From Lachnospiraceae bacterium (GTDB lineage: Bacteria > Bacillota > Clostridia > Lachnospirales > Lachnospiraceae): 64,000 bases of DNA. Both the position numbers and the translations under genes were made by a program. Positions 8,382-18,009 of this stretch are shown in pieces (position 1 is the first letter of the stretch; every line of letters starts with the position of its first letter). The stretch spans positions 46,841 through 110,840 of the forward strand of contig JAUNGI010000001.1 of assembly GCA_030524525.1 (NCBI GenBank), written 5' to 3'. The notes beneath the pieces were generated by a model that was not told where the DNA came from, did not search any database, and saw only the letters and a program-made list of their open reading frames with translations.

Positions 8382-8870
8382 CTACCTCTCTGTTTCGTAT
8401 GTATCCTGCTGCAGCCGGCTCTCGTCCGCGTCGGCAGCCGTCGTCGCCAGCCGGTCGCAGCGCTCGTTTTCGGGGTGGCCGTCGTGTCCCTTGACCCAGC
8501 GGAAGGTCACCTGATGGGGCTCCGCCGCCGCCAAAAGCCGCAGCCACAGATCTTTGTTTTTGACCGGCTCCTTTTTGCTGTTTTTCCAGCCGTTCTTCTT
8601 CCAGCCCTCGATCCAGTGCTGCGTAAACGCATGGACAAGATACTGCGAATCGGAAAACAGCTCCACCTGACAGGGGCGATTCAGCGCCTCCAAGCCGACG
8701 ATGGCGGCAAGCAGCTCCATCCGGTTGTTCGTCGTCTTGACAAAGCCGCCGGAAAGCTCCCGCTCATGAAGCTGCCCCGCGCCGTCAACATATTGCAGGA
8801 TCGTGCCGTAGCCCCCCGGCCCGTCCGGATTGCCCCTTGCGGAACCGTCCGTATAGATCGTCACTTTCAT
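8382..8870 (-). CDS. rnhA: Ribonuclease HI
   Basis: A 162-residue type I RNase H that cleaves RNA in RNA-DNA hybrids. All four acidic active-site residues are visible: Asp in [18 protein letters not shown], Glu in TNNRMELLA, Asp in [11 protein letters not shown] and Asp in NERCDRLA, with the handle region [20 protein letters not shown]. The ATG overlaps the upstream MutS-like stop as ATGA, and mutS starts three bases after its end, so three nucleic-acid genes are translationally linked. The same window also encodes RNase HII (rnhB, 31153). Confidence 0.95.
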   Translation of the reverse strand: MKVTIYTDGSARGNPDGPGGYGTILQYVDGAGQLHERELSGGFVKTTNNRMELLAAIVGLEALNRPCQVELFSDSQYLVHAFTQHWIEGWKKNGWKNSKKEPVKNKDLWLRLLAAAEPHQVTFRWVKGHDGHPENERCDRLATTAADADESRLQQDTYETER

Positions 8871-10555
8871 AATTTTTCCCAGTCCCCCGTAATCAAAAAC
8901 CGCTCCACCGTCTTCTCCGACTCGCGGATAATATGCTCCGGATAGGAAAGCATTGCCAAAAGCCGAATGGCGTTGCGCGAGACCGCCTTGCCCCGCCGCA
9001 GCCGATAGTCAAAGACAACGTCCTGCCCGACGATCTGCTCGCTGAAATGATAGTTGTCGTAATAGGAGGCAAGAATGTCGGTCAGCTCCAGATCGTGGGT
9101 CGCGGCAAAGGGCAGCGCCTTTCTGCCCGCCAAGTCCGCCAAGATCCGGGAGGACGCCGCGATCCGCTCCGCCGTGTTCGTTCCCCGAAGCACCTCGTCC
9201 ACAAAGCAAAGCACCGGAAGCGTTCCGTCGGCGGCGTCCAGAATGCGTTTCAGGGACTTGATCTCCACAATATAATAGCTCTCGCCAAGCTCCAGATCGT
9301 CCCGGAGCGCCATGGAGGAAAGCACGTGCATATAGCGGCTCTCGTAGGAATCCGCCAGCACCGTATGAATGGTCTGCGCAAAAACCGCGTTCAGCGCCAC
9401 CATCTTCAAAAACGTCGATTTTCCGGAGGCGTTCGAGCCGGTCAGCAGCACCGGACGCTTGGCGTCGATCGAATTTTTTACCGGCTCGGCGATCAGCGGA
9501 TGATACATTTCGCTTGTCCGAAGCGTGACCGCGCCCTCCGCCCGCAGCACGGGCTCGCACCACGTCTGCTTATACTGCCGGTAGGAAGCGACCGCCAGCG
9601 CCGCGTCGAGCCGTCCGGTCAGGAAAAACAGCCGATCCAGCTCCTTCTGGTGACCGAGGAAAAACCGGTACATCGAATTGAATTTGATGAGATCGACGTG
9701 AAAAAGCATCCGCACATAGTCCATGATCATGTCGAGCAGACTGCCCGTGGGCGACGCGGGCGTCAGCAGCGACGCGCCCCGGCGAAAGCCCGAAAAGACC
9801 CGTGCCGCCGCCCGCAGCTCCTTCCCGTCCTCCGCGATCGGCGGCTCCTTTGCGGCGTCCGTTTTTTCCAGCCGTTCCACCTCTTGAAGCCAGCGAAGCA
9901 GGTAGGAAAATACGAGCAGATACGGCTCGATCTCTCCCTTTCGCTGATAATAGGACAAAATATTGCAGAGCGCAGCCGTCAGAACGATCCACACGCCCCA
10001 CATGCCGTAGCCGAAGGGAAAACAGAGCAGCCCCGCCGCATAGCCGAGCAAAAGCGCGAAATGCCGCAGATTGCTTTCCGGACGCACGTCGGCAATGCGC
10101 GACAGATAGCCGTACAGACTGATCGCGCGCAGCTTGCCCATCCGCGCAAAAGAGACCGCCAACTCCTCGCGGCAGCGCTCCCGCTCGGAAAAAAAGCGGA
10201 CGCGCTCCTCGAACTCGGCAAGCGGCCCGGCTTCGGTCTCCGGCCGGTGAAGAAGCGCGTAAAGATATTCTTCACCGACCGCCGAAAAGGTCGTATTGAG
10301 TTCCGTAAATACCCGATCCAGATCCAGATCGTTCCAAGTGACGCCGTCCACATCGTTTCGGCGCTTCGGAAGCGACTCCAGATACGCGTTGATCGTCCGA
10401 AGCCGTATCTCCTGCGGATCCACGCTGCCGGGCTTTCCCCAGCGCTCCCGCACGAGCGACAGCAGACGATTTTTCTCTCGCCGTCGGTCCCAAACCGCCA
10501 GCAGTACGATTCCGACGGCGATCGCCGCGCCGATCAGGATATATTCCAGCTTCAT
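8867..10555 (-). CDS. Membrane-anchored MutS-like ATPase (MutS domain V protein)
   Basis: A 562-residue protein with a C-terminal MutS-type ATPase: Walker [14 protein letters not shown], Walker [21 protein letters not shown], and a family-like histidine in [13 protein letters not shown]. There is no mismatch-recognition or connector domain. Instead residues 4-22 (a run of [14 protein letters not shown]) and about 168-205 ([19 protein letters not shown] and following) are membrane segments. Such proteins are common in Firmicutes and Bacteroidota, and their role is not established; they need not act in mismatch repair. The gene overlaps rnhA by four bases and begins 26 bases after the GH43 gene, with GAGGAAATTTCC before the ATG. 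Confidence 0.85.
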   Translation of the reverse strand: MKLEYILIGAAIAVGIVLLAVWDRRREKNRLLSLVRERWGKPGSVDPQEIRLRTINAYLESLPKRRNDVDGVTWNDLDLDRVFTELNTTFSAVGEEYLYALLHRPETEAGPLAEFEERVRFFSERERCREELAVSFARMGKLRAISLYGYLSRIADVRPESNLRHFALLLGYAAGLLCFPFGYGMWGVWIVLTAALCNILSYYQRKGEIEPYLLVFSYLLRWLQEVERLEKTDAAKEPPIAEDGKELRAAARVFSGFRRGASLLTPASPTGSLLDMIMDYVRMLFHVDLIKFNSMYRFFLGHQKELDRLFFLTGRLDAALAVASYRQYKQTWCEPVLRAEGAVTLRTSEMYHPLIAEPVKNSIDAKRPVLLTGSNASGKSTFLKMVALNAVFAQTIHTVLADSYESRYMHVLSSMALRDDLELGESYYIVEIKSLKRILDAADGTLPVLCFVDEVLRGTNTAERIAASSRILADLAGRKALPFAATHDLELTDILASYYDNYHFSEQIVGQDVVFDYRLRRGKAVSRNAIRLLAMLSYPEHIIRESEKTVERFLITGDWEKL

Positions 10556-10581
10556 ATGGAAATTTCCTCGTCCCTTCCAAG

Positions 10582-12120
10582 CTACAGGTTCTGATATTCA
10601 AACCATGCAAAATACGCCTTGTTGCCCCGGTCCCATCCGTTTCCGGATGCGTACATGCCGACGGTGCAGCCCACAAAGCCGCCCGCGCGCTCGGTGCTCA
10701 GATAATGCGCGTCCACGACGGCGGAAAGCTCCTGCTCCGGCTGGTCGTCAAGCGCCGCAAAGAAGCGCACCTGCTGTCCTCTCTGGCAGAGCCGCAGCTT
10801 GATCCGCTCGGACTTGGCGGGGATCGAAACCACAAGCATTTCCTGTCCCTTTTCGCAGCGAACGACCCGAAGCTCCGTACCCTCGCCGCTTTTCGTGTAG
10901 GTCAGACGCAGGTTTGCCTCGTTGCTCTGCACGAGCGCCAATCCCGCCTCCTCGCCCGCCTCCGGCACAAAGCGCAGCATCGTTTCCGCCGTAAATTCCA
11001 TGGAGGTCTGCCGCACGCCGATATACGACGGGTTGGACTGCTCGCGAAGCGAGGGCTTCCGAACCGAAAGCCGCAGCCAGCCGTATTTCTCGGTCAGCGA
11101 ATACATATCCGGCTCCGGGTTGCGGAGCATCAGCATCTCGTACGGCAGCCGGTTTTCGTAAAAATGATACGAGGTCCCGTCGGTGTAGGACTTCCCCTCC
11201 GGCAGCGGCAGCGTGCCGCTCTCCAAAAGCCGCCCCTCTCCGGGATTGAAAACGGGCCAGTCGTTCTGCCACTCGACGCGCGCGACGAAGGTCTCGCGTC
11301 CGAGGTTCGAGCAGCCCTCCATGGGACGCATGGCAAGCATTACGGCGTACCAGTTGCCGTCGGCGTCGTCCACCAAGTCCGCATGTCCCACGGCAACGAC
11401 CGGACAGGTATAGCCCATGTGCCGGTGCGTCATGACCGGATTCGACTTATAGCCCTCGTAAGGCCCGCGGATATCCCGGCTTCTTGCCACAACGACCGCA
11501 TGATCCGGCCCCGTCCCGCCTTCGGCGTTTACGACATAATAATACCCGTTTCTTTTATAAATATGCGGTCCCTCCGGCCACGCCGCATCGCGCAGCGCGC
11601 CCTTCCACGCAACGAATTCTTCTCCGACAAAGGTAAAGTCCGTCACATCCAGCTCCCTGACATAAATAATGTTGTCTCCATAATAGGTTCCGTTCGGATC
11701 GCCCTTGGTGCCGCAGTAATAGCATTTTCCGTCGTCGTCAAAGAACAGGCTCGGATCGATGCCGTCCGCCTCCGGCAGCCAGTGCGGGTCGCTCCAAGGC
11801 CCTTCGGGACGCTCCGCCGTCACGATAAAATTGCCGCCGTTCTCGATGTTCGTGGTGATCATGTAGTAGGTCCCCTCATGATACCGGATCGTCGGCGCGT
11901 AAATACCGTTCGAGTGCGCGCAGCTTCCGAGCGGCAGATTCTCGTTGCGCGACAGCACGTTGCCGATCTGGGTCCAGTTGACCAAGTCCCGGCTCTCGTA
12001 GATCGGCACGCCGGGGAAATAGGCAAACGTGGAATTGACCAGATAGAACGTATCGCCCACGCGCGTGACCGAAGGATCGGGATGAAAGCCCGGCAGAACC
12101 GGATTTTTATATTGTACCAT
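10582..12120 (-). CDS. Glycoside hydrolase family 43 beta-xylosidase / arabinofuranosidase
   Basis: A 512-residue intracellular GH43 enzyme without signal peptide. The five-blade propeller residues are in place: Asp15 in GFHPDPSVTR (general base), Asp122 in ADGIDPSLFFDDDG (modulator) and Glu183 in WPEGPHIYKR (acid). The C-terminal third is the beta-sandwich seen in GH43 xylosidases. Members release xylose or arabinose from short xylan fragments. It is the last gene of the aguA, uxuA, uxuB, GH43 operon, so beta-xylosidase action on oligosaccharides freed of glucuronate is the natural reading. AAGGGAGGAAAAT precedes the ATG. Confidence 0.9.
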   Translation of the reverse strand: MVQYKNPVLPGFHPDPSVTRVGDTFYLVNSTFAYFPGVPIYESRDLVNWTQIGNVLSRNENLPLGSCAHSNGIYAPTIRYHEGTYYMITTNIENGGNFIVTAERPEGPWSDPHWLPEADGIDPSLFFDDDGKCYYCGTKGDPNGTYYGDNIIYVRELDVTDFTFVGEEFVAWKGALRDAAWPEGPHIYKRNGYYYVVNAEGGTGPDHAVVVARSRDIRGPYEGYKSNPVMTHRHMGYTCPVVAVGHADLVDDADGNWYAVMLAMRPMEGCSNLGRETFVARVEWQNDWPVFNPGEGRLLESGTLPLPEGKSYTDGTSYHFYENRLPYEMLMLRNPEPDMYSLTEKYGWLRLSVRKPSLREQSNPSYIGVRQTSMEFTAETMLRFVPEAGEEAGLALVQSNEANLRLTYTKSGEGTELRVVRCEKGQEMLVVSIPAKSERIKLRLCQRGQQVRFFAALDDQPEQELSAVVDAHYLSTERAGGFVGCTVGMYASGNGWDRGNKAYFAWFEYQNL

Positions 12121-12131
12121 ATTTTCCTCCC

Positions 12132-13724
12132 TTATTTTGTATATTTTGCAAGCGTTGCGCGAACCGCGCCGGGACCGGCGTACAGCTCGGCAACCATGCC
12201 CTCGATCTTTTCGCCAAGGCCGATCTCATACAGATCGACGGCGAAAATGTCCTTCCGGGCGTACAGCGCCTTCAGGCAGGAATAGTCGTTGTCCCCGCCG
12301 ACCGTAAGACCGGAGACGATCGCCTTCAGCTCCGCCAGCATCGGGTCGCCGCTCTGCTCAAACGGCTGTCCGTTGTCGTCCACGCCGCACAAATATCTTG
12401 CGTAGCCCGCAAGCACCAGCGGGATCATCGTCAGACGGTCGAGCGAAAGCCCGCCCGCAGCGTACGCCTTTAACGTCTCACCGAAGCGGATCGGCAGCTT
12501 CTGGGAGGTATCGGTGGCGATACGCTGCGGCGCGTCCGGCATAAACGGGTTCGGAAGCCGCTTCGTAAGCACCGCGTCGATAAATTCCTCCGGCTTCAAA
12601 ACGCCCGGATTGACAACCACCGGCATCGCCTCGTCGTAGCCCATGCGCGTGATGAGCGTCACCAGCTCGCGGTCCTTCATCTCCTCGGAGATCTTCGTAT
12701 AGCCCAGCATACAGCCGTAGATCGCCAGCGCGGTATGCAGCGGGTTCAGACAGGTGCAGACCTTCATCCGCTCGACCTTATCGACGGTTTCGCGGTCGGT
12801 GTAAAGCACGCCGCCCGCCTCAAGCCCGGGACGTCCGTTCGGGAACGTATCCTCAACGACCAGATACTCGGTCTGCTCCGCGTTGACAAACGGCGCGGTA
12901 TAGGTATTGCGCCCGGTAACGATCAAATCGGTGTCCGTAAAGCCGTCGGCTTCCAGCATTTGCTTTACCGTATCGTCCGGCCGGGGCGTGATCTTGTCGA
13001 TCATGCTCCACGGGTAAGCCACCTTTGCCGGATCGGTCAGATACTCGTAAAAGCTCTGCGGCACAAGCCCCTGCTCCGTCCACGCCTTCGCGTAGGTCAG
13101 CACCGCCTCCTTTACCTTGTCCCCGTTGTGCGAACAGTTGTCCATGCTGGAAATCGTGATCGGAGCCGCGCCCGCCTGAAATCTCGCATACAGAAGCGCC
13201 GTCACCTTTCCCATGATCAAAACCGGCTCCAGACCTCTTTCGGAAAGGTCGGCCTCCGCCATCGCGCCTTTGACCGAATAGCCCTTCTCGGTGATCGTAA
13301 ACGTGACCATCTGCAAAGAGGGATTGGCGAAGATCTCCTGCAATCTTGCCCAGTCCGCGCTCTTTTCATCGGCGCGGAGCGCCTCCGCCACGCTGCCGAC
13401 GACGCGCTTTTCGATCTCGCCGTCGGACTTCAAGACGACGAGCAGGCTCAGGTTGTCGTACGGCTCGTACGCCTTGTCGATGATCTCATAATCGAAGCCC
13501 TCCGCCACGATCACGCCGGTATCGGCGCTGCCGTCGCAGAGCATCTGCTCCAAGATCGCCGCCGGGAACGCGCGGAAAATATTGCCCGCGCCGAAGTGGA
13601 GCCAAGTCGGCTGCCGCTTCGTTTTTTCGATCATCGCCTCGCGGTCATAGGTCGGAACCCGATAGCCCTTCCGCGTCCACTCGGAAAGGTCGGCTCCCTT
13701 TTTGGTCAAATCCAGTAACTGCAT
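12132..13724 (-). CDS. uxuB: Fructuronate reductase (mannitol dehydrogenase family)
   Basis: A 530-residue member of the long-chain mannitol dehydrogenase family. The N-terminal nucleotide-binding region is seen in WLHFGAGNIFRAFPAAIL; the C-terminal domain includes KVERMKVCTCLNPLHTALA, the family segment with the catalytic Lys and NPLHT. Fructuronate reductase reduces D-fructuronate to D-mannonate with NADH. It sits directly downstream of uxuA, which uses that product, so the assignment rests on family plus context. GGGGGAAGCACAT precedes the ATG and the GH43 gene follows after 11 bases. Confidence 0.9.
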   Translation of the reverse strand: MQLLDLTKKGADLSEWTRKGYRVPTYDREAMIEKTKRQPTWLHFGAGNIFRAFPAAILEQMLCDGSADTGVIVAEGFDYEIIDKAYEPYDNLSLLVVLKSDGEIEKRVVGSVAEALRADEKSADWARLQEIFANPSLQMVTFTITEKGYSVKGAMAEADLSERGLEPVLIMGKVTALLYARFQAGAAPITISSMDNCSHNGDKVKEAVLTYAKAWTEQGLVPQSFYEYLTDPAKVAYPWSMIDKITPRPDDTVKQMLEADGFTDTDLIVTGRNTYTAPFVNAEQTEYLVVEDTFPNGRPGLEAGGVLYTDRETVDKVERMKVCTCLNPLHTALAIYGCMLGYTKISEEMKDRELVTLITRMGYDEAMPVVVNPGVLKPEEFIDAVLTKRLPNPFMPDAPQRIATDTSQKLPIRFGETLKAYAAGGLSLDRLTMIPLVLAGYARYLCGVDDNGQPFEQSGDPMLAELKAIVSGLTVGGDNDYSCLKALYARKDIFAVDLYEIGLGEKIEGMVAELYAGPGAVRATLAKYTK

Positions 13725-13736
13725 ATGTGCTTCCCC

Positions 13737-14810
13737 CTATTTCTCGTTCTTATGAATGGCTTCCCACAAACCGTTCAGATATGCGACGCCGAGCGCCCGG
13801 TCGTAAAGGCCGTAGCCCGGTCTTGCCTGCTCGTTCCAGATCATGCGTCCGTGGTCGGGACGGATAATGCCGTCAAAGCCCACGTCAACCAGCGCCTTTG
13901 TGATCTCGTACATGTCAAAATTCCCGTCGCTCGAAAGGTGGCTGCTCTCGTGGAACACGCCGGGCGCTTCAAACTTGATGTTGCGCAGATGCGCGAAGTG
14001 GATGCGCGGCGCGATCTTCGGGTTGCGGATCACCTTCGGCAGATCGTTTTCCAGATTGGAGCCGAGGGAGCCCGTGCAGAGCGTAAAGCCGTTGTAAATG
14101 CTGTCGTTCAGCGACGCGATCTTCTCCAGCGCCGCTTCGCTCGTTACGATTCTCGGCAGTCCGAACACCGGCCACGCCGGATCGTCCGGATGCACCGCCA
14201 TCTTGATCCGATACTTTTCGCAGGTCGGCATGATGCCGTCAAGGAAGTATTTGAAATTTGCCATCAGATCGTCCGCGGTGACTCCTTTATAGCGCTCGAA
14301 CAGCTCCTTGATCTCGTCCTTGCGGTTCGGCTCCCAGCCGGGAAGCACAAAGCCGCCGCTCGCCTCCTCCATGCGCCGGAACATGTCGTTCGGGTCGATG
14401 CCGTCGATCATGCTCGAATCGTACGCAAGCGCCGTGGAGCCGTCCGGAAGCGGCTGCGCCAGATCCGTCCGCGTCCAGTCGAAGATCGGCATAAAGTTGT
14501 AGCAGACCATATGAATGTCGTTCTTTCCTACCGCCTCCAGCGACTTGCAGTAATTTTCGATGTACATGTCCCTTGTAGGCGCGCCGAGCTTGATGTCCTC
14601 ATGGACGTTGATGCTCTCGATGCCAAGCAGCTTCAGCCCTGCGGCCTCGACCTCGTCCTTCAGTTCCTTGACCTGCTCGTACGTCCATGCCTCCCCCGCA
14701 GGCACCTTGTGCAGCGAGCTGATCACACCGGTCACTCCCGGGATCTGCCGGATCTGCTCCAGCGTAACGCTGTCCATGTCCTTTCCGTACCAACGCAATG
14801 TCATATCCAT
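13737..14810 (-). CDS. uxuA: Mannonate dehydratase
   Basis: A 357-residue UxuA that dehydrates D-mannonate to 2-keto-3-deoxygluconate. It begins MTLRWYGKDMDSVTL after a two-residue extension, and contains the conserved YNFMPIFDWTRTDLA, KMAVHPDDPAWPVFGLPR, CTGSLGS, IHFAHLRN and IRPDHGRMIW segments that carry the metal-binding and catalytic residues. GGAGGGTTTGTATT precedes the ATG. It follows the GH67 gene by 76 bases and precedes uxuB by 12. The isomerase (uxaC) and the KDG kinase and aldolase needed to finish the pathway are not in this window. Confidence 0.96.
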   Translation of the reverse strand: MDMTLRWYGKDMDSVTLEQIRQIPGVTGVISSLHKVPAGEAWTYEQVKELKDEVEAAGLKLLGIESINVHEDIKLGAPTRDMYIENYCKSLEAVGKNDIHMVCYNFMPIFDWTRTDLAQPLPDGSTALAYDSSMIDGIDPNDMFRRMEEASGGFVLPGWEPNRKDEIKELFERYKGVTADDLMANFKYFLDGIMPTCEKYRIKMAVHPDDPAWPVFGLPRIVTSEAALEKIASLNDSIYNGFTLCTGSLGSNLENDLPKVIRNPKIAPRIHFAHLRNIKFEAPGVFHESSHLSSDGNFDMYEITKALVDVGFDGIIRPDHGRMIWNEQARPGYGLYDRALGVAYLNGLWEAIHKNEK

Positions 14811-14886
14811 AATACAAACCCTCCGTTCTGCGGCTCTGCCGCATTTTAATTTATTGTAATTTTATAGCTTCCGTCCCAATGCCGGT

Positions 14887-16827
14887 TCAATATATAACGC
14901 GCCCCTGCGCGTCCGGCTGTTCGGTCATTCGATAGAAATAGGTGTTGATCCGATCCCGCCACTCGACCGCGCTTTCCAGCTGCTCCTCCAGCCTTGCCCG
15001 CACCCGCGCAAAGCGTTTTTCGTCCAGAAGCTCCCGGCACGAATCCCATGCCGCAAGCATCCGCTTCACCTGCTCCACGCCCTCGAAATGCGTGTCGTAA
15101 ATATATTGCAGCAGCGTCCTTCCGTCCTTGAGACGGTAGTCGTAGGGAATCCGGTGGAAAAACAGCAAAAGCTCCTCCGGCGTCGTCTCCGGATGCTCGT
15201 ACATCGACGCGTTCGGCTCGCGGTACTGCGCCGCATAGCCGGTTCCCCGGCTCGAACGCTCCACGCCGATCGCCGTCCGGGTCGCCCGGTGATACGTTCC
15301 CCAACGGTCGTATTCATAGCCCTCCACATTCGGCCCGTAATGGTGGCTCGGATTGACCATCCAGCCGATGCCAAGTGGCGAGGTGTAGTTTTCGTAGGCT
15401 CTCCACGAGCCGAGCAGGATACCGCCGATCGCTTTCCGGAGCTGCGGCTCCGTCCCGAACGTCTGCCCGATCCATTCCGCCGCGATCTCCTCCGCCGACA
15501 GCTCCGTGTCCCAGGCGAGCCGTCCGAAGCCGTACCAGTTGGCGGCCGCCAGATCGTGCCCCGTCCAGTTCGGGTCGTCCCCGGTGTTGGCGACGGCGCA
15601 CATGCCGCAGTTTTTCTGTCCGAACGTCCGTCCGGCGACGATATCCGCCACCGTGTCGTCCTTCTTCGTCACATAGGTGCGGAACGAAAGGATTTCCTTC
15701 CACATCGGGATCAGATAGCAGACATGTCGCTGCTGCCCGGTATATTCCTGCGCCGCCTGCACCTCCAGCATCTGGTTCGTGCGCGTCATGCCGCCGAACA
15801 GCGGCGAGACCGGCTCCCGTACCTGAAAATCCATCGGCCCGTTTTTGATCTGCAAAATGACATTGGGAAGAAATTGTCCGTCGAGCGGCGCAAAGTGATC
15901 GTAGCCCGCCCTTGCGCGGTCGGTCTTTGTGTCGCGCCAATCCTGCGTACAGTTATAGACAAAGCAGCGCCAGATCACCAACCCGCCGTACGGCTGCAGG
16001 CAGCGCGCCAGCAAATTGGCTCCGTCCGCATGCGTCCTGCCGTAGGTAAACGGCCCCGGACGCCCCTCCGAATCCGCCTTGACCAGAAAGCCGCCGAACT
16101 CCGGGATCTCCCGGTAAACGATCCCGACCTGTCTGCGCCAGTACGCCTCCACCCGCTCGTCCAGCGGATCGGCAAGCGGGAGCCCGCCAAGCTCCATCGG
16201 CGCGGCAAAATTCACGCTCAAAAAGGTTTTGATCCCGTAGGAGGCGAGGACGTCGGCGATCTCCCGCACCCTCGGAAGATATTCCTCGGTGATCAGATCG
16301 GTCGCCCTCTGCCGGACGTTGACGTTGTTCAGAACCACGCCGTTGATCCCGACGCTCGCGCAGAGGCGGGCATACGTCTTTATCCGCTCCCCCGAAAGCA
16401 CCTGCCCGTCCGAAAAGAAAAAAGAGCGGCCGGAATAGCCCCGTTCGATGGAACCGTCGATATTGTCCCAATGGTTCAGCATCCGCAGCGGATTTTTTGG
16501 CGCCTCCTCATAACAGCCGTCGGCAGACGCGCCCATCCGCATCCTCCGCAGCAGCCCGAACACGCCGTAGAGGAGCCCCGTGGTGGAGCCTCCGGCGATC
16601 CGGATCTCCGGTGCAGTAATATGGAAACGATACGCTTCCCTTTCCAGCGATTCCGCCAATTCCAGCCGAATGCGCGTCCCTTCCGGCAGTTCTCCCGCCG
16701 CCAGCGCCAGTTCCTCCTTTGCGCGGGCGAGAACGGCGTCCTCCTCTGCGGAGCAGAAAATCGAAATGCGGTTTGCATCCGCCGGGCTGCGGTAAGCAAG
16801 CCACGCGGCTTCCCAACAGGTTTGCAT
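14887..16827 (-). CDS. aguA: Alpha-glucuronidase, GH67
   Basis: A 646-residue intracellular GH67 alpha-glucuronidase, which removes 4-O-methyl-glucuronic acid from the non-reducing end of aldouronic acids made from glucuronoxylan. Family segments seen include [51 protein letters not shown], and a C-terminal [21 protein letters not shown] chose the ATG at 16827 because AAAGGGACAACC precedes it; the frame extends 25 residues upstream without a ribosome site. It is first in the operon, behind the promoter at 16862-16890. No secretion signal, so a transporter for aldouronic acids must exist elsewhere. Confidence 0.95.
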   Translation of the reverse strand: MQTCWEAAWLAYRSPADANRISIFCSAEEDAVLARAKEELALAAGELPEGTRIRLELAESLEREAYRFHITAPEIRIAGGSTTGLLYGVFGLLRRMRMGASADGCYEEAPKNPLRMLNHWDNIDGSIERGYSGRSFFFSDGQVLSGERIKTYARLCASVGINGVVLNNVNVRQRATDLITEEYLPRVREIADVLASYGIKTFLSVNFAAPMELGGLPLADPLDERVEAYWRRQVGIVYREIPEFGGFLVKADSEGRPGPFTYGRTHADGANLLARCLQPYGGLVIWRCFVYNCTQDWRDTKTDRARAGYDHFAPLDGQFLPNVILQIKNGPMDFQVREPVSPLFGGMTRTNQMLEVQAAQEYTGQQRHVCYLIPMWKEILSFRTYVTKKDDTVADIVAGRTFGQKNCGMCAVANTGDDPNWTGHDLAAANWYGFGRLAWDTELSAEEIAAEWIGQTFGTEPQLRKAIGGILLGSWRAYENYTSPLGIGWMVNPSHHYGPNVEGYEYDRWGTYHRATRTAIGVERSSRGTGYAAQYREPNASMYEHPETTPEELLLFFHRIPYDYRLKDGRTLLQYIYDTHFEGVEQVKRMLAAWDSCRELLDEKRFARVRARLEEQLESAVEWRDRINTYFYRMTEQPDAQGRVIY

Positions 16828-16861
16828 GGTTGTCCCTTTCTCGGTAAAAGTAATCAACAGT

Positions 16862-16890
16862 AGATTAACACATGTCGCCGGAAAATTCAA
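16862..16890 (-). promoter_or_regulatory. Promoter of the glucuronoxylan operon
   Basis: Minus strand -35 TTGAAT (16885-16890), 17-base spacer, -10 TAATCT (16862-16867) with a TGT extension. It lies 35 bases before the aguA start. No clear catabolite-repression box or palindrome was found near it. Confidence 0.55.
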
Positions 16891-16927
16891 TTCAAGCGCC
16901 AAAGAAATAAAAAAAAGAATCGAACTC

Positions 16928-17003
16928 GAACAAAGAATCTCGCTTGCGAGATTCTCCGCCTGCGGCGGGTCGCTCCAGCGACACAGTTTCCTATAGAATA
17001 AAA
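16928..17003 (+). repeat. Dispersed multi-hairpin element, copy C (internal deletion)
   Basis: Hairpins 1 to 3 are intact (GAATCTCGC/GCGAGATTC, CCGCC/GGCGG, GTCGCT-CC-AGCGAC), then the sequence jumps at CACAGTT directly into TTTCCTATAGAA and an A-run. The missing middle is bounded in full copies by CAGTT repeats, so the deletion fits slippage between them. Confidence 0.8.
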
Positions 17004-17028
17004 AAAGCCCCCGCAGAGCAAGGGCTTT
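16998..17028 (-). terminator. Intrinsic terminator of the SH3-domain gene
   Basis: Minus strand arms AAAGCCC and GGGCTTT (plus 17022-17028 and 17004-17010) are followed by a T-run. The tract begins seven bases after the stop and its U-run is the end of repeat copy C. Confidence 0.8.
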
Positions 17029-17035
17029 CCCGATC

Positions 17036-17866
17036 TTATTTTGCGCTTCCCGTCGTCCATCCGTAGGAAAGCTTCACCTTTCCTATGGCGAGGTACGCGG
17101 TCTGTTCTCCGTCCTTCACCTCCACAAACAGAGGCGCGTCCGGATCGTCGGTAAGGACTGCCGGCGTCAGCACCGGAAAGGTCTCTCCCGGCTCCGCCGT
17201 ACGGAGCACGTTGTCCTCCCGGGTGGTTGCCGCAGACCGCAGGTTGACGTTCGCGGTCGTTGTCGCCGTCCGGACCACAAGCCTTGCCGCCAGCTCCTGC
17301 GCCTCCTCCCCGCGGATCAGGTATTTGACGCGGCAGTAGCCGGAAAGCGTTCCGCTCGTGATCTGCGCCCATTCTCCGTCCACCGAAAGAACGGTGCAGG
17401 CGTTGTCGGGATAAAGCGTTCCGATCTGCTCGCTCTCCCCGTCCGGCTGCACGCGCACGCTCAGGGATTCCTCCACGTCCGCAAAGGCGATATCCTCCGG
17501 AACGATCAGCTCGGTTGCGGCGCGGTACGCCTCCGCCACAGCCTCGTCATATCCCGCCAGAGGATCGTCGGGCTCCGCCGTCGGTTCGGAAGCTCCCGGA
17601 AGCGGCTCCCCGGAAGGCTCTCCGGCTTCCGGAGTCGGTTCGGCGGTGGGCTTCGTTCCGTCCGCCGTCCCGGAGCCTTCGCTGCCCGCAAACGCGTAGA
17701 CATTGCCTCCGCTTACCAGCATCCCGTCCTCGGTAAGCTCCGAGGCGATATGCTCCGCCGCCAGAACCCGCTCCGAGACCTTCTCCCCGCCGCCGTAGTT
17801 CAGGCTCAGCAGGATCACCAAAATCACGATCGCCGCCAATTCTATTTTTCCGTAGTAACGTTCCAT
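17036..17866 (-). CDS. Secreted or membrane-anchored protein with bacterial SH3 domains
   Basis: A 276-residue protein. Residues 8-24 ([17 protein letters not shown]) form a signal anchor; residues 60-110 are a low-complexity Pro/Glu/Ala/Gly linker; residues about 143-185 ([19 protein letters not shown], then VDGEWAQI) and about 205-270 ([11 protein letters not shown]) are two SH3b-type domains, which bind peptidoglycan. In Clostridia such domains usually precede an NlpC/P60 peptidase, but here the frame ends after the second SH3 and a terminator follows at once, so no catalytic domain is present. It lies beside spoIVA but has its own promoter, so a sporulation role is only a guess. Confidence 0.75.
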   Translation of the reverse strand: MERYYGKIELAAIVILVILLSLNYGGGEKVSERVLAAEHIASELTEDGMLVSGGNVYAFAGSEGSGTADGTKPTAEPTPEAGEPSGEPLPGASEPTAEPDDPLAGYDEAVAEAYRAATELIVPEDIAFADVEESLSVRVQPDGESEQIGTLYPDNACTVLSVDGEWAQITSGTLSGYCRVKYLIRGEEAQELAARLVVRTATTTANVNLRSAATTREDNVLRTAEPGETFPVLTPAVLTDDPDAPLFVEVKDGEQTAYLAIGKVKLSYGWTTGSAK

Positions 17867-17883
17867 CTCTTCCCCACTGTTGT

Positions 17884-18004
17884 CCGGGCGCAGAACGGTT
17901 CCCGCCTTCTGCCGCCGGATAATTATTTTACAGTATTTGTAAATATTACGAAATTGTTACAAAGTAGTTTCCCATACGATACCATTTTCTGAGGATTTTG
18001 TCAA
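17884..18004 (-). promoter_or_regulatory. Promoter and hairpin leader of the SH3-domain gene
   Basis: Minus strand -35 TTGACA (17999-18004), 17-base spacer, -10 TATCGT (17976-17981). The roughly 100-base leader is AT-rich, with a TTTGTAA/TTACAAA inverted repeat, then a GC-rich hairpin with CCGG and GCAGAA outer arms (17884-17918) just before the ribosome site. Confidence 0.6.
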
Positions 18005-18009
18005 GTTTT

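Noticed and set aside
6601-8547. A 648-codon minus-strand frame inside mutS and rnhA
   Set aside because: Frame-shifted shadow of mutS; the product is Arg/Gly/Ala-rich with no motif.
17036-17300. NlpC/P60 peptidase domain in the SH3 protein
   Set aside because: The frame stops after the second SH3 domain and a terminator follows; no Cys-His peptidase motif lies in other frames nearby.
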